Assembly: GCA_963930775.1 (NCBI GenBank)
Contig: OZ005700.1
Span: 5,590,609-5,654,608 of the forward strand
DNA: 64,000 nt
Direction of reading: 5' to 3'
Origin: Cliona cf. orientalis
Taxonomy: Eukaryota; Porifera; Demospongiae; Clionaida; Clionaidae
This document shows, piece by piece, positions 52,246 to 64,000 of this stretch. The position numbers and the translations under genes are program-made. A model generated the notes under the pieces. The model was not told the origin of the DNA. It saw only the letters and a list, made by a program, of their open reading frames with translations, and did no database searches. The first letter of the stretch is position 1; each line of letters starts with the position of its first letter.

Positions 52246-52694
52246 CCCGGGGGCCGGGTTGGACAAGATGCGCGCGCAATCGCTCTGGAATGTGATTAAC
52301 GCATGGGAATGTGCCGATAGCTGGCCCACTCTAACCAGCTCATACAAGAATTATTACACATCTAGAAGCGGTACCTTTTTGAAGTTTGTATAATAATAGT
52401 GCGGACACTGATGACGCGTGCGTTCCGCTAGCGCTGGCCGGCCGGCCACGTACATCTCGATATCCACGCGCCCAGGCTCCACAAACAATAAAATTGCGCG
52501 TGAAAGATGTCAAAACAACGCGTCAAGTGCACCAATATAGAAACGTATCAATCGCGCACTCCTGTGCCTCGCGAAGGATGCCGTTGAAATTGTTGTTGAG
52601 TCACGTGCACATGACGCGTCATGCATGATATGCGTGTATGTATACTATACTACTACCATGCAAGCCGCGCGACTTCTGCAAGCCAGGGTACGAC

Positions 52695-53172
52695 TAGTCT
52701 CGCAAGCCAGACCCTCACACTCCTCCACAGCGTTTTAGTTCTTTCAGGAAAAACGCGCGGAGGGAGGGTCTGGCCCACTGCCTATACCCGTTTGGATCCA
52801 GCCAGACAAGATGTTGTCTGGCCAATCAGATTCGTGGAAAATATGATTACGTCACGTTCAATGTTTATCCTGCGTATAGCTGGTGAACGGCGAGGTTGCT
52901 TGGAAGTTGACTTACCGTTTGGGCATTTTCTATCGAAAAAGTAGCGTCGCTTGTTCAAGTTGTTTCTTTGAGCTTCCGTGGTTACCATTTTCGAGCGAGA
53001 TTTTGAATTACATCACGCAGTTGAACGTCATGTGTCGAAATGTTACGAAATCATGGATCCAAACGGGCATAGGCAGTGGGCCAGACCCTCCCCCCCCCCC
53101 CCCCCCCCCCCCGCGTGTTTATCCTGAAAGAATTAAACGCTGCGGAGTGTGAGGGTCTGGCTTGCGAGACTA
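52695..53172. mobile_element. Long-TIR element with 9-bp target duplication, MULE-like
   Basis: Begins TAGTCTCGCAAGCCAGACCC and ends with its inverse. TIRs extend about 110 bp to 'ggatccaaacgggcatagg', with one arm containing a long C run (about 53089-53112). GGGTACGAC flanks both sides (52686-52694 and 53173-53181). It shares the TAG(C/T)CTCG start and 9-bp duplication with 15981-16451. Confidence 0.8.
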
Positions 53173-54139
53173 GGGTACGACCGGATTCTCGGTGCACAGC
53201 GCGCATGAATCTGCTTAGTCAGCGATCCTCGATTCGTATATCACTGGAATGCGTGCGACGCCCTATCGCAATGCTGAGTTATGCTGGAACAGCGGCCCCA
53301 TACTGAATATCGTCAATTCAGGATCGATATCGGCCATCCATCCGAATCGAGGGGCGATAAAATGAAATCGTTCGATTCGGATCGATCTGCTGTAGGCGCG
53401 TAACGCCACAGGTTCGTGCGGCCATGGATATCAGAGACTACGATGTAGCCCGCTTGGAGCGATATTGCGCTTTCGCCAGAAACTCAGTTGTCGGACAATT
53501 CGCTTATCCAGAATCAACATCGGCGCTTATCAAGATTGATCACAAGCGCTGTCCGATGGGGAATATCGCGAAAGCGCAACATCGCTCGATATTGGTGCTC
53601 AAGTGCATGATCAGCTGTCTGGCACACTGACAGTAAGTATCGAAGGATAATTCTGCGAGTGTCTGTATGTCATTCTCTATTTCATTTGCGTATGCATCAG
53701 AGCCATGCTTCAGGGGGACCTATGGGCTAGCTGGGGCATGGTGCTGGATTACATCACACAATCAGACTTGTCAGAAAACGAAATCTGGCAAATTTATTTA
53801 AAAGAAGTCTATGTGATCACTGTACACACTTTTCGGCTGTAGCTCAATCGATAAGCTTCCATTAGGATTTCTACCCCATGCTGTCGAATATGGCTCCTAT
53901 ATAATACTCTATGTCGGAAGGCCAGCTGCAGCCCCATTCGCAAGGTATCAGGAATGTCGATCATACTCGGCTTTTAATTGCGTAGTTTAATGATTGCGTT
54001 CTAGTCAAGTTGCGAATCCAATAATTGCGATGGACGACCCCGTACCGTACTGTAGTATACGTGCCCATTTATGTTTGCGAATCTATTAATTGCGAAACAT
54101 AGAAATACTCGCAATTAAAACCTATCCAGAAAAACCTCT

Positions 54140-54401
54140 CGTGTGGTGAATCCAGGATTTCTAGAAGGGGGGTTCCAATAGTGCAGTTGCGCGCAAAGCG
54201 CGCGCGGAATTTTTGAAGTCACGCCCACTTCGAGGTAAAACCACGCCAATTTCGATCGTTTTCGACAGTCCAACCAGTCTGATCAAAATAGAGAAGAGAG
54301 TTCCACTTAGCCTATCAATCAGTACTTTAATTACTGCTAGGTACTAGGTGCAGCCAAAAGGGGGGTTCCATGGAACCCTAGGAACCGCCCTAAATCCGCG
54401 A
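54140..54401. mobile_element. Decayed copy of the CAGTGGCGGATCC family
   Basis: Starts 'cgtgtggtgaatccagg' and ends near 'ccgccctaaatccgcg', with the family landmarks 'cgcgcaaagcgcgcgcgg' and 'tttttgaagtcacgccc'. No clean target duplication remains. Confidence 0.55.
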
Positions 54402-54907
54402 AAGAGATTCTGAGGTTTCTGCGTGCAACATTGAAAACATGGAGGACGAGGCTAGGCCATAAGTCAGCAGAGGAGGTTCGACAGGGTCAAAAGGTCAGCA
54501 ATAACCTCCGTTAACGAACATTCTTGTACTTTGACCCCGAATTTAGACAGTCCTGATTTATCATGGTGACAACGTTGCTTTCTCCAAGGCGGATGACACA
54601 TTTTAGAAGTAATCGGCGGCTTTTCTATGCCATCATTCTCGCTACAGCAGCTTGCCTTGCTGTTCAAGGTCGCAAAGGTCAGCCATATGGTAGCCTAGAA
54701 AATCGTTCACGAAGGGTACAGGGCTCGAACTAGTATTAGACACGACAAAAAACATGATAGAGACACTTCCATAGCAAGATAGCTGGGGTACAGTAGAGAA
54801 ATTAGTACTCTCATACAAACATATGGGAGCACGTGATTAGCTAATTGTGACCTTTTGACCCTGTCGAACCTCCTCTGATAAGTCAGCGGCCGAGGAGCTC
54901 AAGGTCG

Positions 54908-55128
54908 AGGGTGGACACGATCACGTGCGCACAAAAGTGGGCGTGTTGCCCCCATATTCTACTACATGATACTGTACAGTTATCCATGAGAAAAGAACAT
55001 ACACCGCCCGTCCACCCCCCCCCCCCCCCCCATACTTCTTGCAAACTCGTTTCTCAGAATGGTCCATCGCAGTCCAGCTTTAGATTTGGCTATAGTTCAC
55101 AAACGCAAACATTTTAGCTATGCACTCG
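54908..55128 (+). repeat. Dispersed repeat family M, copy B (shortened)
   Basis: Contains 'cacgtgcgcacaaaagtgg', a run of more than 10 C, 'ctcgtttctcagaatgg' and 'cacaaacgcaaacatttta', but lacks part of the middle present in copies A and C. Confidence 0.6.
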
Positions 55129-56154
55129 CAAATCAGTCTACACGTAGACTCCAAATTTAATTTCTGCTGACGTCAGCAAAAACGTGAAGCATCGCAATCT
55201 TTTCTTGATGACACCGTTCTGCAATCTGATTGGACGCGGCCAATTGCAATCTTGCCGCGCGGAACCAAAATTGAATACGCGTTTCACCAGACTCCTTTAA
55301 TTATTTTCCGCGTGCGATAAAGAGGCTGGGCACGAGACTACTGCATGCTGCTGGCCCTCACACAGCAGCACGTCAGAGGAATGATGAATATTATTAAATT
55401 GTATTGAGTCACTCTAAGTTCTGAATAGTGTCATCGATCAGGCTACAAGGACACAAATGAAGGTAAGTGTCTGGAGCCAACTTGAATTTTTGTACGACTT
55501 TGGGGTGGCGGTTTTCTCTAGAAGTTTCTCTATTATATAGGTGAAGAATTATGGCCGTCTAAAATCTTCAAAAAATTAGGTGAAATCGACCGTTTGTGTA
55601 CGATTGCCTTACCAGATGGCTACCCTTCAAATCCAACTATCTCTGTTATGATGTCTATTGGACTCACAGTTTTGTCATGATGGCAGCTTTTGTACAGCCA
55701 TTATTCCATTTTTGTTTAGTTTTTGTCAACTTGAATTTTTGTAAGATTTTGGGGTGGGCCACGCCCTGAGTTCTGGCGCTCCGTATATCGTACCTTCATT
55801 CCCACGAGTTCTTCAAGAAAAACGAGTGTTGAAGGCTAACTGTCTAGTCAGCTTGTAAATAGCGTACAAACTTTGGACTCTGTGGCCATTTTTTTTGGCG
55901 GTAAAACAATTATTGACTGTACAAAGATTGCATCTCATTGGTCCCCGCCTAGCGCCAACAGTATGTGCGTGTTGATGACGTAAAATGTGCGTGGGTGTGC
56001 AACTGGAATTAAAATTGGCCAAACACTGGGGACTTCGTGTAGACTGAATGGCATTCTTTTGAACGCGTGGCAGCATAATCGGTCTGACCAATCAGAAGCG
56101 ACCTTTGAAATAATATTTAATATAGGTACAAGGGTTAATTATCCATAGGAGGTT
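55129..56154. other. Intergenic, nothing recognised apart from a family M terminus
   Basis: No gene seen. A piece at about 56048-56078 ('ggcattcttttgaacgcgt') is an isolated end of family M. Phrases at 55481-55510 and 55730-55760 ('caacttgaatttttgta') form a short direct repeat. Confidence 0.4.
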
Positions 56155-56523
56155 GGACACGACCACGTGCGCACAAAAAGTGGGCGTGTTGTCCCATATG
56201 CAACACTGAAGTCACAATCTAAAGCCTTGACGACAGTTTATGATCCAGCGCAATACTCCGCCCATCCATCCCTCAAATCGAGAAAACTCGTTTCTCAGAA
56301 TGGAAACAACAAAAACGTTATTTGTCGATCGCAGTCGGCTTCTTTCGCTGTTACAACATTGATTCATCTCCGTTCCAGTTTTAGATTTGCCAAATCATTT
56401 GGCCATAGTTCACAAACGCAAACATTTTAGCTAGCAGCTACACTCGCAAATGGCATTCTTTTGAACGCGTGGCAGCATAATTGCATACCAAGCATGTGAC
56501 TTAGCGTAAATGCGCGTCATGTG
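56155..56523 (+). repeat. Dispersed repeat family M, copy C
   Basis: Most complete plus-strand copy, running from 'cacgaccacgtgcgcac' through 'gatttgccaaatcatttgg' to 'gcgtcatgtgc'. Pairs with copy A over essentially its whole length. Confidence 0.65.
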
Positions 56524-56561
56524 CTAGCTCGGTACGTACGTACGTACTATATTATAATAAT

Positions 56562-58410
56562 ACTAGTGATATGTAGGGCATAACGTGGGGCGAGCCTGAG
56601 CGACAGTGAGCGTATTTATGTTGCACCACACCCAACTATAGGCTGCAGGATGCATGTTCGTACGCTGGCCTCTCTCTCTTCTGCCAAATCTATGGCTTGT
56701 CTCTCACTGTTGACACCGCGGCGCACTCTTTCCAGTAGCCTAGACTCTACTGAATCAGCGATGAGCATCATGCCTTCGTTACAAGGATCTGTTCCTGAAC
56801 GCTCAGAGCAGCACGGCTGTTGAGCTGAGGCTGCGATTGACAACGAATTCTGTCTCGATCTCACCATAGATAATTTAGACTACGTTCAGCGTTCCAGCGT
56901 TCATAGCCACGATTGAGTGTAAATTTACAAGTTGCTGAATTAGAACAGCATACATACGGAATCCGGAATGACCGGCATTGGGCGGGGCGTAACTAAGGAA
57001 GGACCGACGTACCATAATATATTATATATATATATATATATATCTCAGTCGCGCAGTGCATTACCGTTTATGTGGGGCTCGCCCCTGTCCTACAGTTGGC
57101 TACCTCTTCTAACTAGTGTCATGCATGGCCTGTTTGAGGCGAGCCTGAGCTGAGCCTCTGAAAGTCTCTGTCAGTAGCTGAGACTCAAAAGCTTTAATAA
57201 AGCCATAGCACGCTAGGTCTTCAAGACCACTGATACAGATCCAAGCAAATAATGACAGACAGTATCATAGTGCCGTATAGGCCTGTAGGTCTACAGCTGC
57301 ATGATAGTCTCCTCCATCCTTCAGTGCCGACAGTCACTACAAAGTTTTACTCATGATTGCCTCTGTTATCAGAGTCATCAGTGAGCAGCCTGTGGCATGT
57401 CGGTCTATCTTTATCGTGTTCTTAGCTGGTCCTTGCGCTACTGAGCTGATGACAGGCTCCAGGCTATCTCGCTCAGAGTCTCCTCCTTTGGAGCTGAGCT
57501 TCTGCTTGCTCAGGCTGCTGTACTGTGACGGCGCGGTACTTGCTTGATCAATACAAGTACAGTACGAGTGTAAATTTGCAATTGAAATAATGCAATGTGT
57601 CAAAAAAACACGTGACTATGCTGACGCAAATGTTTTCACGCGGCCTTTTGAAATATACCGCGCAGCGCTGTACAATGTCTATGGCGGTTCGCGCATGACG
57701 GACGTACCATACATATATAAACATAATATATGGATTGCGAGCGTTTGTATCGTCTGTGTGGGGCTCGCCCCAATAATAATAACTAGTGACATGCAGGGCC
57801 TGTTTGGGGCGAGCCTGAGCTGAGCCTCTGAAAGTCTCTGTCAGTAGCTGCGACTCAAAAACTATAATAAAGCCACAGCAAGATATCTCTTGAAGACCAC
57901 TGGTACAGATCCAAGCAAACAATGACAGACAGTCTCATAGTGCCGTGTGCACACAGTCATCTCCATCCTTCAGTGCCGACCGGGCATGCAGTCAATAAAA
58001 AAGTTCAAGTTTACAAGAGTCATCAGTGAGCAGCACGTCTAGTCTATCTTTATCGTGTTCTTAGCTGGTCCTTACGCTATTGAGCTGATGACAGGCTCTA
58101 TCTCGCTCAGAGTCTCCTCCTTTCAATTTGGAGCCTTCTGCTTGCTTCTGTACGGCGCGATATGGTAGCTTGCTTGATCAATGCAATACAAGCCCGATTG
58201 TAAATTTGCAATTCGCTAAATTAGAACGGCGTATATACGGCCCGTGTCCCAGGCATGAGAATGCGCAATAGAATGTTTCGCGTTTATGTCCGTAGACTCA
58301 CTGGGTATATAATTTCGCGTGACCGACGTACCATAATAATAATAATAATAATATAAAATTCGCGCATAGCTGTACCGTTTATGTGGGGCTCGCTCAGGCT
58401 CGCCCCAAAT
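56562..58410 (+). repeat. Three-copy tandem array immediately upstream of the attractin-like gene
   Basis: Units start at 56562, 57112 and 57782 with 'actagtg(a/t)(c/t)atg', followed by 'gcgagcctgagc'; each ends near 'gtttatgtggggctcgc'. Lengths are about 550, 670 and 629 bp. Units 2 and 3 are close ('gcctctgaaagtctctgtc', 'ccatccttcagtgccgac', 'tcgtgttcttagctggtcc'). 'ggggcgagcctgagc' and its inverse bound the array, so it may derive from an inverted-repeat element. The end is 112 bp before the attractin ATG. Confidence 0.75.
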
Positions 58411-58522
58411 ATTCGAATTTGGGAAAATTTATAACGCCAGGTACTTCAGCGTCAAAATTAATCTTGAAAACCTCGATTTATTGGTGTTTTCTTGCATAGA
58501 ATTTTATGAGTCTCACTACGAA

Positions 58523-61500
58523 ATGAAGAATATTTTGTTTATTGTGCTAGTAATGATTTTAGGCGTGAGTGAGGCGGCGAGGAACTGTATCAATGGAGTT
58601 ATAACGAACGACACTTGTATCTGTTTCCTCGGCTGGATGGGAGAGGCTTGTGACAGATGCGGTGGCAGAATAAGGTGACTTACAAGTGTATATTTCAATG
58701 TATAGGTCACGAATCTTGGTTATCTTTTGTCAGCAGTAATTAAATACACCGCCTAACTAGCCTATTCTATATAAATAAATTTACAGAATAGGCTATTAAA
58801 GATAAATGTTGGCTTGCTCCGATTTTGGTAGTTTCACTTTATATTATTAGTCGGCCTAAGCTATACTATTAAGTTGTCAGTAGTAGTCTGGGTACCAGCC
58901 CCTTAAAAGTGGCAGTAGCAATATTCTAGTGCGTTGATTCTTAAAGCATGAAAGAGAGAGGTTTCATGACCCTTTAACCCTGGGTATGTCTCTCATGTGT
59001 TGCTCCACACAAAGAAGTTGACTATGTCTTCTTGGGCAACTATGGTGACCAAATCACTTTCATAGTTTCCCCTCAACGTTACTGCTGCTGTTAGAAATAG
59101 ATTGATGATAGATTTGTAATTTGCCAACCTGCACAAGTACTGTCACGACAAATTTGGACCCCCCCCCCCTTTTTTTAGTTTCCCCGGTCCATATGTTTCG
59201 AATATTTGGATCCCCCGGCCCTCATATTTCATAAATATATGGACCGTCATGCATGTGATCAACTATTGTAGAGATTCAGAGGGGTCAGGGGCTGGGTTCT
59301 GGGTATGAATGGTTAGCAGGGTTAGTCTCCAGGGTCTGCGGGGGGGGGGGGGGGGGGGGGGGGTCCAAATATCACGTGACAGTACCCCTAGTATCCAGTA
59401 TGCATGACAGGAAACTTGGTCACATGTGTCTGTATATGGTACATAATTTATAGTTTCACTGATAATATAATATTATGTAGGCTCACTAATGGCAGTGGAG
59501 TGATTGCTGATGATGTTAGTGGTTCTCACTACTCTGGAAATGTTCAGTGCTTATTTCTTATTGAAACTGACAGGTATCACTGGAACATGAGCTACCAAAC
59601 CAGTATTTTTGCATATGCATGTATGCATGTACTTCTCTCTATATTGCTTCTTGTCTATGGCACTTGGCAACTACATGTACCATAGTATCCCGGGTCATGG
59701 GCACTTAATTACCTCACGCACATGCGCAAGGGGTAAAGTAATCGCGTCGTTGTTGTTGTCATTGTCGTTATTGTTAGCACAAAAATCACCATATCTCGAG
59801 ATGTTGGCGTCTAAGCGACTCGTAAGCACAACGAATTAATCGAATTCGGTGAAAAACTGGCTTCAGTGTGCGTCAAATCGAGGGATACAGTCCACGAGTG
59901 TCACAAATAGTGCCTTTTGTTGACCGCTGTAGCCACTCCTATCAACAGTACCCATCATTACATGATGCATGCCCATTGTGCTTTCTGCTCATGCACACAA
60001 CCACATGTAAGTGGCCAAGCATATGACTGGTAAAGATCATCGATGTTCTATATGATGCTCGTGATGTCTATAGTGACTGAAATCTGAAGCCCCATGGAAC
60101 CAATGTAAGATAGCTCTACTATCATTATAACAAAATATAGATAGAAGTTCATGTCTTCCTAGTCTGGGCTAGGTCTGCTCAGGTCAGGTACCAACTGGAA
60201 TCTACTGCTGAAATAGACATACTTCAAAGGCTGGTGCTGCCTCTAAATAGAAGGATAGAGGCCTCATCATGGTGTTTGAATAAAAGACTAACTCAAGTAC
60301 TTCAATGCTAATAATTAATCAACCACAACCAATTAACTAATTAAGTGTTATGCATGGCATTTAGTCACACCCTCTAGATTGCTAAATCGTGAGTTCCAAC
60401 CTTAAAGCAGCAACTTTCAGGTGACCTTAACTATGCCTAAGACAGTGATCTAAACTTTCAATAGAGGGATTGTGAAAGTAGCGTTCTGGTCAAGTTTTAT
60501 TCCACGTAGACACTGTTTTTGGAGTGGTGACGGCCTAATCTTCCGCATGTAAGTTCAAAACGAACAACCTTATTTGTAATCTCTCTGACAGATCCTCGAA
60601 ATCCACCCCAACGATCACCTTCTTGCTGTTAGACCTGTAAAATGTTGGGTGGAATAATCCTGGATGGCTTTTGCTCGAGATATTGAGCTCCAATCTGCAG
60701 CTATGCGGCCCAAATTCTGTGGCTTGTATGTACTTGATACGATATGACGTCACAGTATGAGCGCTAATTGACTGTAAACATGAGCGATACATGTAAGAGG
60801 CCGCTAGTCGGGTGCATGCTAACAGTTCAGAACCTATCCTTAAGTACACTGAGTGGGTGCAGAGAGCACTGTTTCAATTGTCACCGGGACAACTAAGCAG
60901 CATTTCCATTATTTCTCTCAAGTTCACAAAAATTATAGCCATGAGTTGAAAGTAAATCTATAGATTGCGCAATATGCATGCCATGTACATGTACTGTCAT
61001 GTGATATTTGGACCCCCGAAATATTCGGACCCCCCTGTAGTCCCTGAAGATTAACCCTGCCATACAGATCCTGGAAACTAACCCTGCTAACCATTTATAC
61101 CCAGAACCCAGCCCCTGACCCTTCTGAATCTCTGCTACAGTTGATAATATGCATGGGGGTCCATATATTTCAGAAATATAAGGGCCGGGGGGTCAACCCT
61201 GTTATACCCAGAACCCAGCCCCTGACCCTTCTGAATCTCTGCTACAGTTGATAATATGCATGGGGGTCCAGAAATATAAGGGCCGGGGGGTCCAAATATT
61301 TCGAAATATATGGACCAGGGGGAACAAAAAGGGGGAGTCCAAATTTATTGTGACAGTACATATACAGAGCTCTAGTTACCCAGTATAGTATTGAGCAATG
61401 ATGGACCTAAGTAGAGGCTGCTTAGAAGAAATTCCAAGGCATTTGCATGCCTACCTTCAGCTAGCCTCAAACCCAGGCTCACTGGCACTCTTAGTGGTCT

Positions 61501-63968
61501 TGTGACCCATCACTGTGCCTGTGCCCATCTTAGCCTTTGTTTGACTCACCTCCAGGCATAACTCGCTTATGTGAGCACCTGCTATTAATCACAAACAAGA
61601 GTAGATAGTCAAGAGAGAGAAGAGAGTGTCCAGTTATGAGCACTTCCTAGAGCTAGCTATCATTGTGGTGTAACAGTAGCATACTTGCCCAGCAAGTAAG
61701 AGATCTATAGTTCGAGTCCCAGTTGTGGCAGGCTGTCTTTTTTTTGGAGTGGGCCTATCTTCAGCCCAATATGACATTCTTAGTAGTGCATGCCTCATTA
61801 TGAACGGTTACCACAATAATTATAAGATGCTGGGAAAAACTCAAACTCACATTTTGGTGGATACATTTGCAATGGAAGTTGCTACATTGATTCCTTGCAA
61901 TGTGGTATACGGGTCCTCTCCCAGAAGTGAGTGTTTGCCCTGGAGAGGACACGATAGTGTCTTCCCTACCCTGTAGGACATTGTGGAATAAAGCCTTATA
62001 TCTAACTGAGAATGAACAAGGGTGATTTCAATATTGTTAATCTTTAATTCACATGCATGCATTTACATGTACTACCAAGCCCTCTACTTTCAATCTGACA
62101 TTGAATTGTCGTAGGGATAGAACTATCCTATTATCAATTCTTTTAAAAAATTGACGAATATTGACGAATATTACAGTGTATCAGATGTTATTTGTTAGGA
62201 TGCTGTTTGAGAGAGGCATTGATACTGCCTTGCTTTCCAAATAGGCCAGCAAGCAGAGTACATTTACGACCTTGGCTGCTGCACACCGAGTGTCAGTGGG
62301 ATTATCTGCATGTATTTGATGGTGATTCAGTGTTTTCCCGGAAGTTAGCAGCTTACACGTAAGTCTTGCTTGCACCTACATTGTTTACATGTGAGTAAAT
62401 TGTCTTGCAAATTGATGTAGAGGTGATATTAGAGAGAAAATAGAGTCTGCTACTACCAACGAGAGTTTATCATTATCTGATCAAGCACTACCTGGGATTG
62501 TTCTTTCTAGTACTGGTTCACAGATTCTTATATATTTCTACACTGATGTAGCTGCTGAAGCAGATGGTTTTGAAATAGATTATTGGTGAGCATAATAGTA
62601 ATATTGATGTAGTATGCAGTGGGTGGCCACTAATTATCCTGTTATTTTCAGGGTGGACTATGCTTGTCCTGGTAATTGCTCTGGCCATGGTGATTGTCTT
62701 GATGGTATTTGTTTGTGTGACACTGGATGGTTTGGTGAACTCTGTAACCGTCCCGTGTGTCCCAATAATTGCTCATCCAATGGAAAGTGTAATGAAGCTT
62801 CTTCAATGTGTTCTTGTTTTCCTGGTTATACTGGTGAGTGATGCTACAGCATTTGTACATGTATTACAGACACCAATTATTTAACTTTCATGGTTATACA
62901 ATATGAATCAGGAAGTATTGATGCCTTATTTCATTCCATTCCACTCTATTATGGCATCGTGCTACTTTCTGTTCACCATTCTGCATACGTACATACATGT
63001 ATGCAATTAGTGATTAGGCATGTAAAAACCAGGTTATTTGCTTGGTCAATTGCATGCAGGCAAGTTCCTCAATTTCAATATTCCATTATGAAAGTGGTGT
63101 CACTGAGTGAGACCATTAACAGGAGAGCAGTGCAACACATCAACTTGACTTCCAGCGCATGTGTGCCAAATGACCAGCATTAATTTTGTAATACTGTATG
63201 AGGTTGGTCTGGTATATTATTCATATTCTTGTAGGTGAGGACTGCTCTGCGGATACTGGACTTCCCTACTGGTCAAGGATTGCTTATTCACGACTACCAG
63301 ACAATCTCACCTTGGCCCGCCTTGCAAGAGCATCACATTCAGCTGTGCTGTGGAGAGACAGTATGATCATTTATGGTGGATACCAGTTTCCTCTGGATGG
63401 GTACTCCTATTTTCGTCCATTGGAATTAAATACTTCTCATATAATTAGTGATGATGATGCTCAAGTTCTTTCTTTTGTTGCTGCTGGTTCATGGGATGTT
63501 GTGATGACATCTGGCAGCGTGTCAAGGAATGAGAGCATTCCGCTGGTCCCTACTCCACGTTATGGTCATACAGCTGTTGTCTACAATGTATGCTAGAATC
63601 ATTCACTACACATTCTAGTACTAATGAAGATTAATGATATTGTATGCAGGACACAATGTATATATTTGGTGGAGCCAAGTTGTTCTCTGAAGAAATCGTC
63701 AATGAGCTCTGGGCTCTTGACCTCCAAACACAAGTATGGACTCCTCTCTTTGACCACCAACCTCTTAACACTGAACTCGTTAATGCCACATTAATGGAAG
63801 TTGGGGCTGTTACATCAAGCATATCTATCGAGTCTAGTGGAGAGAATGTTCTCCCACTTGCTGTTCGTAGCCATACGGCCCATGTAGTGGGATCAAAGAT
63901 GATTGTATTGTTTGGTGTCTCATCTGGTGAAGAAACCTTGATTTCATATATTCAAGAATATGACTTCA
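58523..63968 (+). CDS. ATRN-like: Attractin-like protein, 5' part (7 exons; runs past the window)
   Basis: Exons 58523-58674, 59481-59573, 62245-62358, 62421-62585, 62652-62833, 63235-63587, 63650-63968. All junctions are GT-AG with matching phases; the last exon ends at a GTACGT donor in phase 1, so more exons follow. Order: signal peptide (MKNILFIVLVMILGVSEA), one EGF-like motif (CICFLGWMGEACDRC), a CUB domain (GGRIRLTNGSG, TECQWDYLHVFDGDS), two EGF repeats (CPGNCSGHGDCLDGICLC, CPNNCSSNGKCNEASSMC) and the first Kelch repeats (MIIYGGYQF, TPRYGHTAVVYN, MYIFGGAK). EGF-CUB-EGF-EGF-Kelch is the attractin order, and GEACDRCGGRIRLT matches the attractin EGF-CUB junction closely, so ATRN/ATRNL1 is preferred over MEGF8. 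Vertebrate attractin is a membrane or secreted glycoprotein. ATG chosen at 58523, where the signal peptide begins; upstream frame lacks an ATG. Confidence 0.85.
59140..59392. mobile_element. MITE with CTGTCAC ends, TA target duplication (copy 1)
   Basis: Begins 'ctgtcacgacaaatttgga' and ends 'tccaaatatcacgtgacag'; TA flanks both ends. It contains a C run after the left end and a G run of more than 20 before the right end (about 59340-59363). Inverted relative of 60994-61356. It lies in attractin intron 1. Confidence 0.7.
59705..59960 (+). mobile_element. Family T element, copy in attractin intron 2
   Basis: Opens 'cacatgcgcaaggggtaaag', then 'gttagcacaaaaatcacca', 'ggtgaaaaactggcttcag' and 'cacaaatagtgcctttt', matching 10574-10830 in the same orientation. 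The right part of the longer element is not evident. Confidence 0.6.
60994..61356. mobile_element. MITE with CTGTCA ends, TA target duplication (copy 2)
   Basis: Begins 'ctgtcatgtgatatttgga' and ends 'tccaaatttattgtgacag'; TA flanks both ends. Inside, a ~65-bp block ('cccagaacccagcccctga' ... 'gataatatgcatggggg') occurs twice in tandem. It lies in attractin intron 2. Confidence 0.7.
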
Positions 63969-64000
63969 GTACGTTACATGTACATGTATGCTATTGCACA

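Larger units (their letters stand above)
45882..58522. other. Intergenic region between divergent receptor and attractin-like genes
   Basis: About 12.6 kb with no convincing gene. It is largely made of the MITEs and repeats listed individually. Between them, 50920-51885 and 53182-54139 show only short frames without family signatures. A 20-bp palindrome (ctcggcccc/cggggccgag) lies at about 51742-51762. A hairpin with 20-base arms (gagcgatattgcgctttcgc and its inverse) spans about 53456-53602. Copies A-C of a 300-360-bp repeat alternate orientation here. Confidence 0.5.

Noticed and set aside
53424..53630. Possible small gene beginning MDIRDYDVARLERY
   Set aside because: It coincides with an inverted repeat (arms at about 53456 and 53583), so the frame may simply reflect the palindrome; no family resemblance was recognised.
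61665..61745. A third tRNA gene ending in a T run
   Set aside because: A B-box-like GTTCGAGTCCC and T8 are present, but the T stem and acceptor stem do not pair well and no sensible anticodon loop forms. At best a decayed tRNA-derived fragment.

Overview
The window is nuclear DNA from an animal. Genes are split by many GT-AG introns, coding exons are short, and most of the sequence is intron or repeat. The gene set (a CDK4/6-type cell-cycle kinase, an Ig/FN3 receptor of the FGFR/VEGFR kinase type, an attractin-like Kelch protein, and DNA transposons with THAP and SWIM/YqaJ proteins) fits an invertebrate metazoan. A sponge or another early-branching animal is my best guess, but the species cannot be fixed from sequence alone.

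Layout: (1) 1-2223 is the 5' flank of the first gene, with several MITEs and a CpG-rich stretch holding an E2F-type site. (2) 2224-19497, plus strand: a CDK4/6-type kinase in seven coding exons. Its introns carry a dead Tc1-like transposase, a 51-bp minisatellite, a roughly 435-bp satellite, many MITEs and, on the minus strand in intron 3, a nested two-exon SWIM-finger gene. (3) 19498-21444 separates the convergent kinase genes. (4) 21445-45881, minus strand: a 15-exon receptor (signal peptide, three Ig domains, one FN3 domain, one TM helix, tyrosine-kinase-like domain). The kinase has lost its P-loop glycines, the HRD aspartate and the DFG aspartate, so it is predicted to be a receptor pseudokinase. 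One intron, which splits the third Ig domain, holds an apparently intact two-gene DNA transposon (THAP-DDE transposase plus SAP-SWIM-YqaJ nuclease) with ~74-bp TIRs. Intron 1 holds a decayed DIRS-type tyrosine-recombinase retroelement, two copies of a tRNA-like segment and a TTAA-flanked MITE with its empty site still visible nearby. (5) 45882-58522 is a MITE-rich intergenic region ending in a three-copy tandem array next to the last gene. (6) 58523-63968, plus strand: the 5' seven exons of an attractin-like gene (signal peptide, EGF, CUB, two EGF, Kelch), which continues past the window.

Most non-coding bases that I could explain belong to short inverted-repeat elements. They sort by target-site duplication: TA with CCGTA-type ends, TTA, 5 bp with CAG...CTG ends, 9 bp with long TIRs, and TTAA. 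I saw no operons, CRISPR arrays or prokaryotic features.
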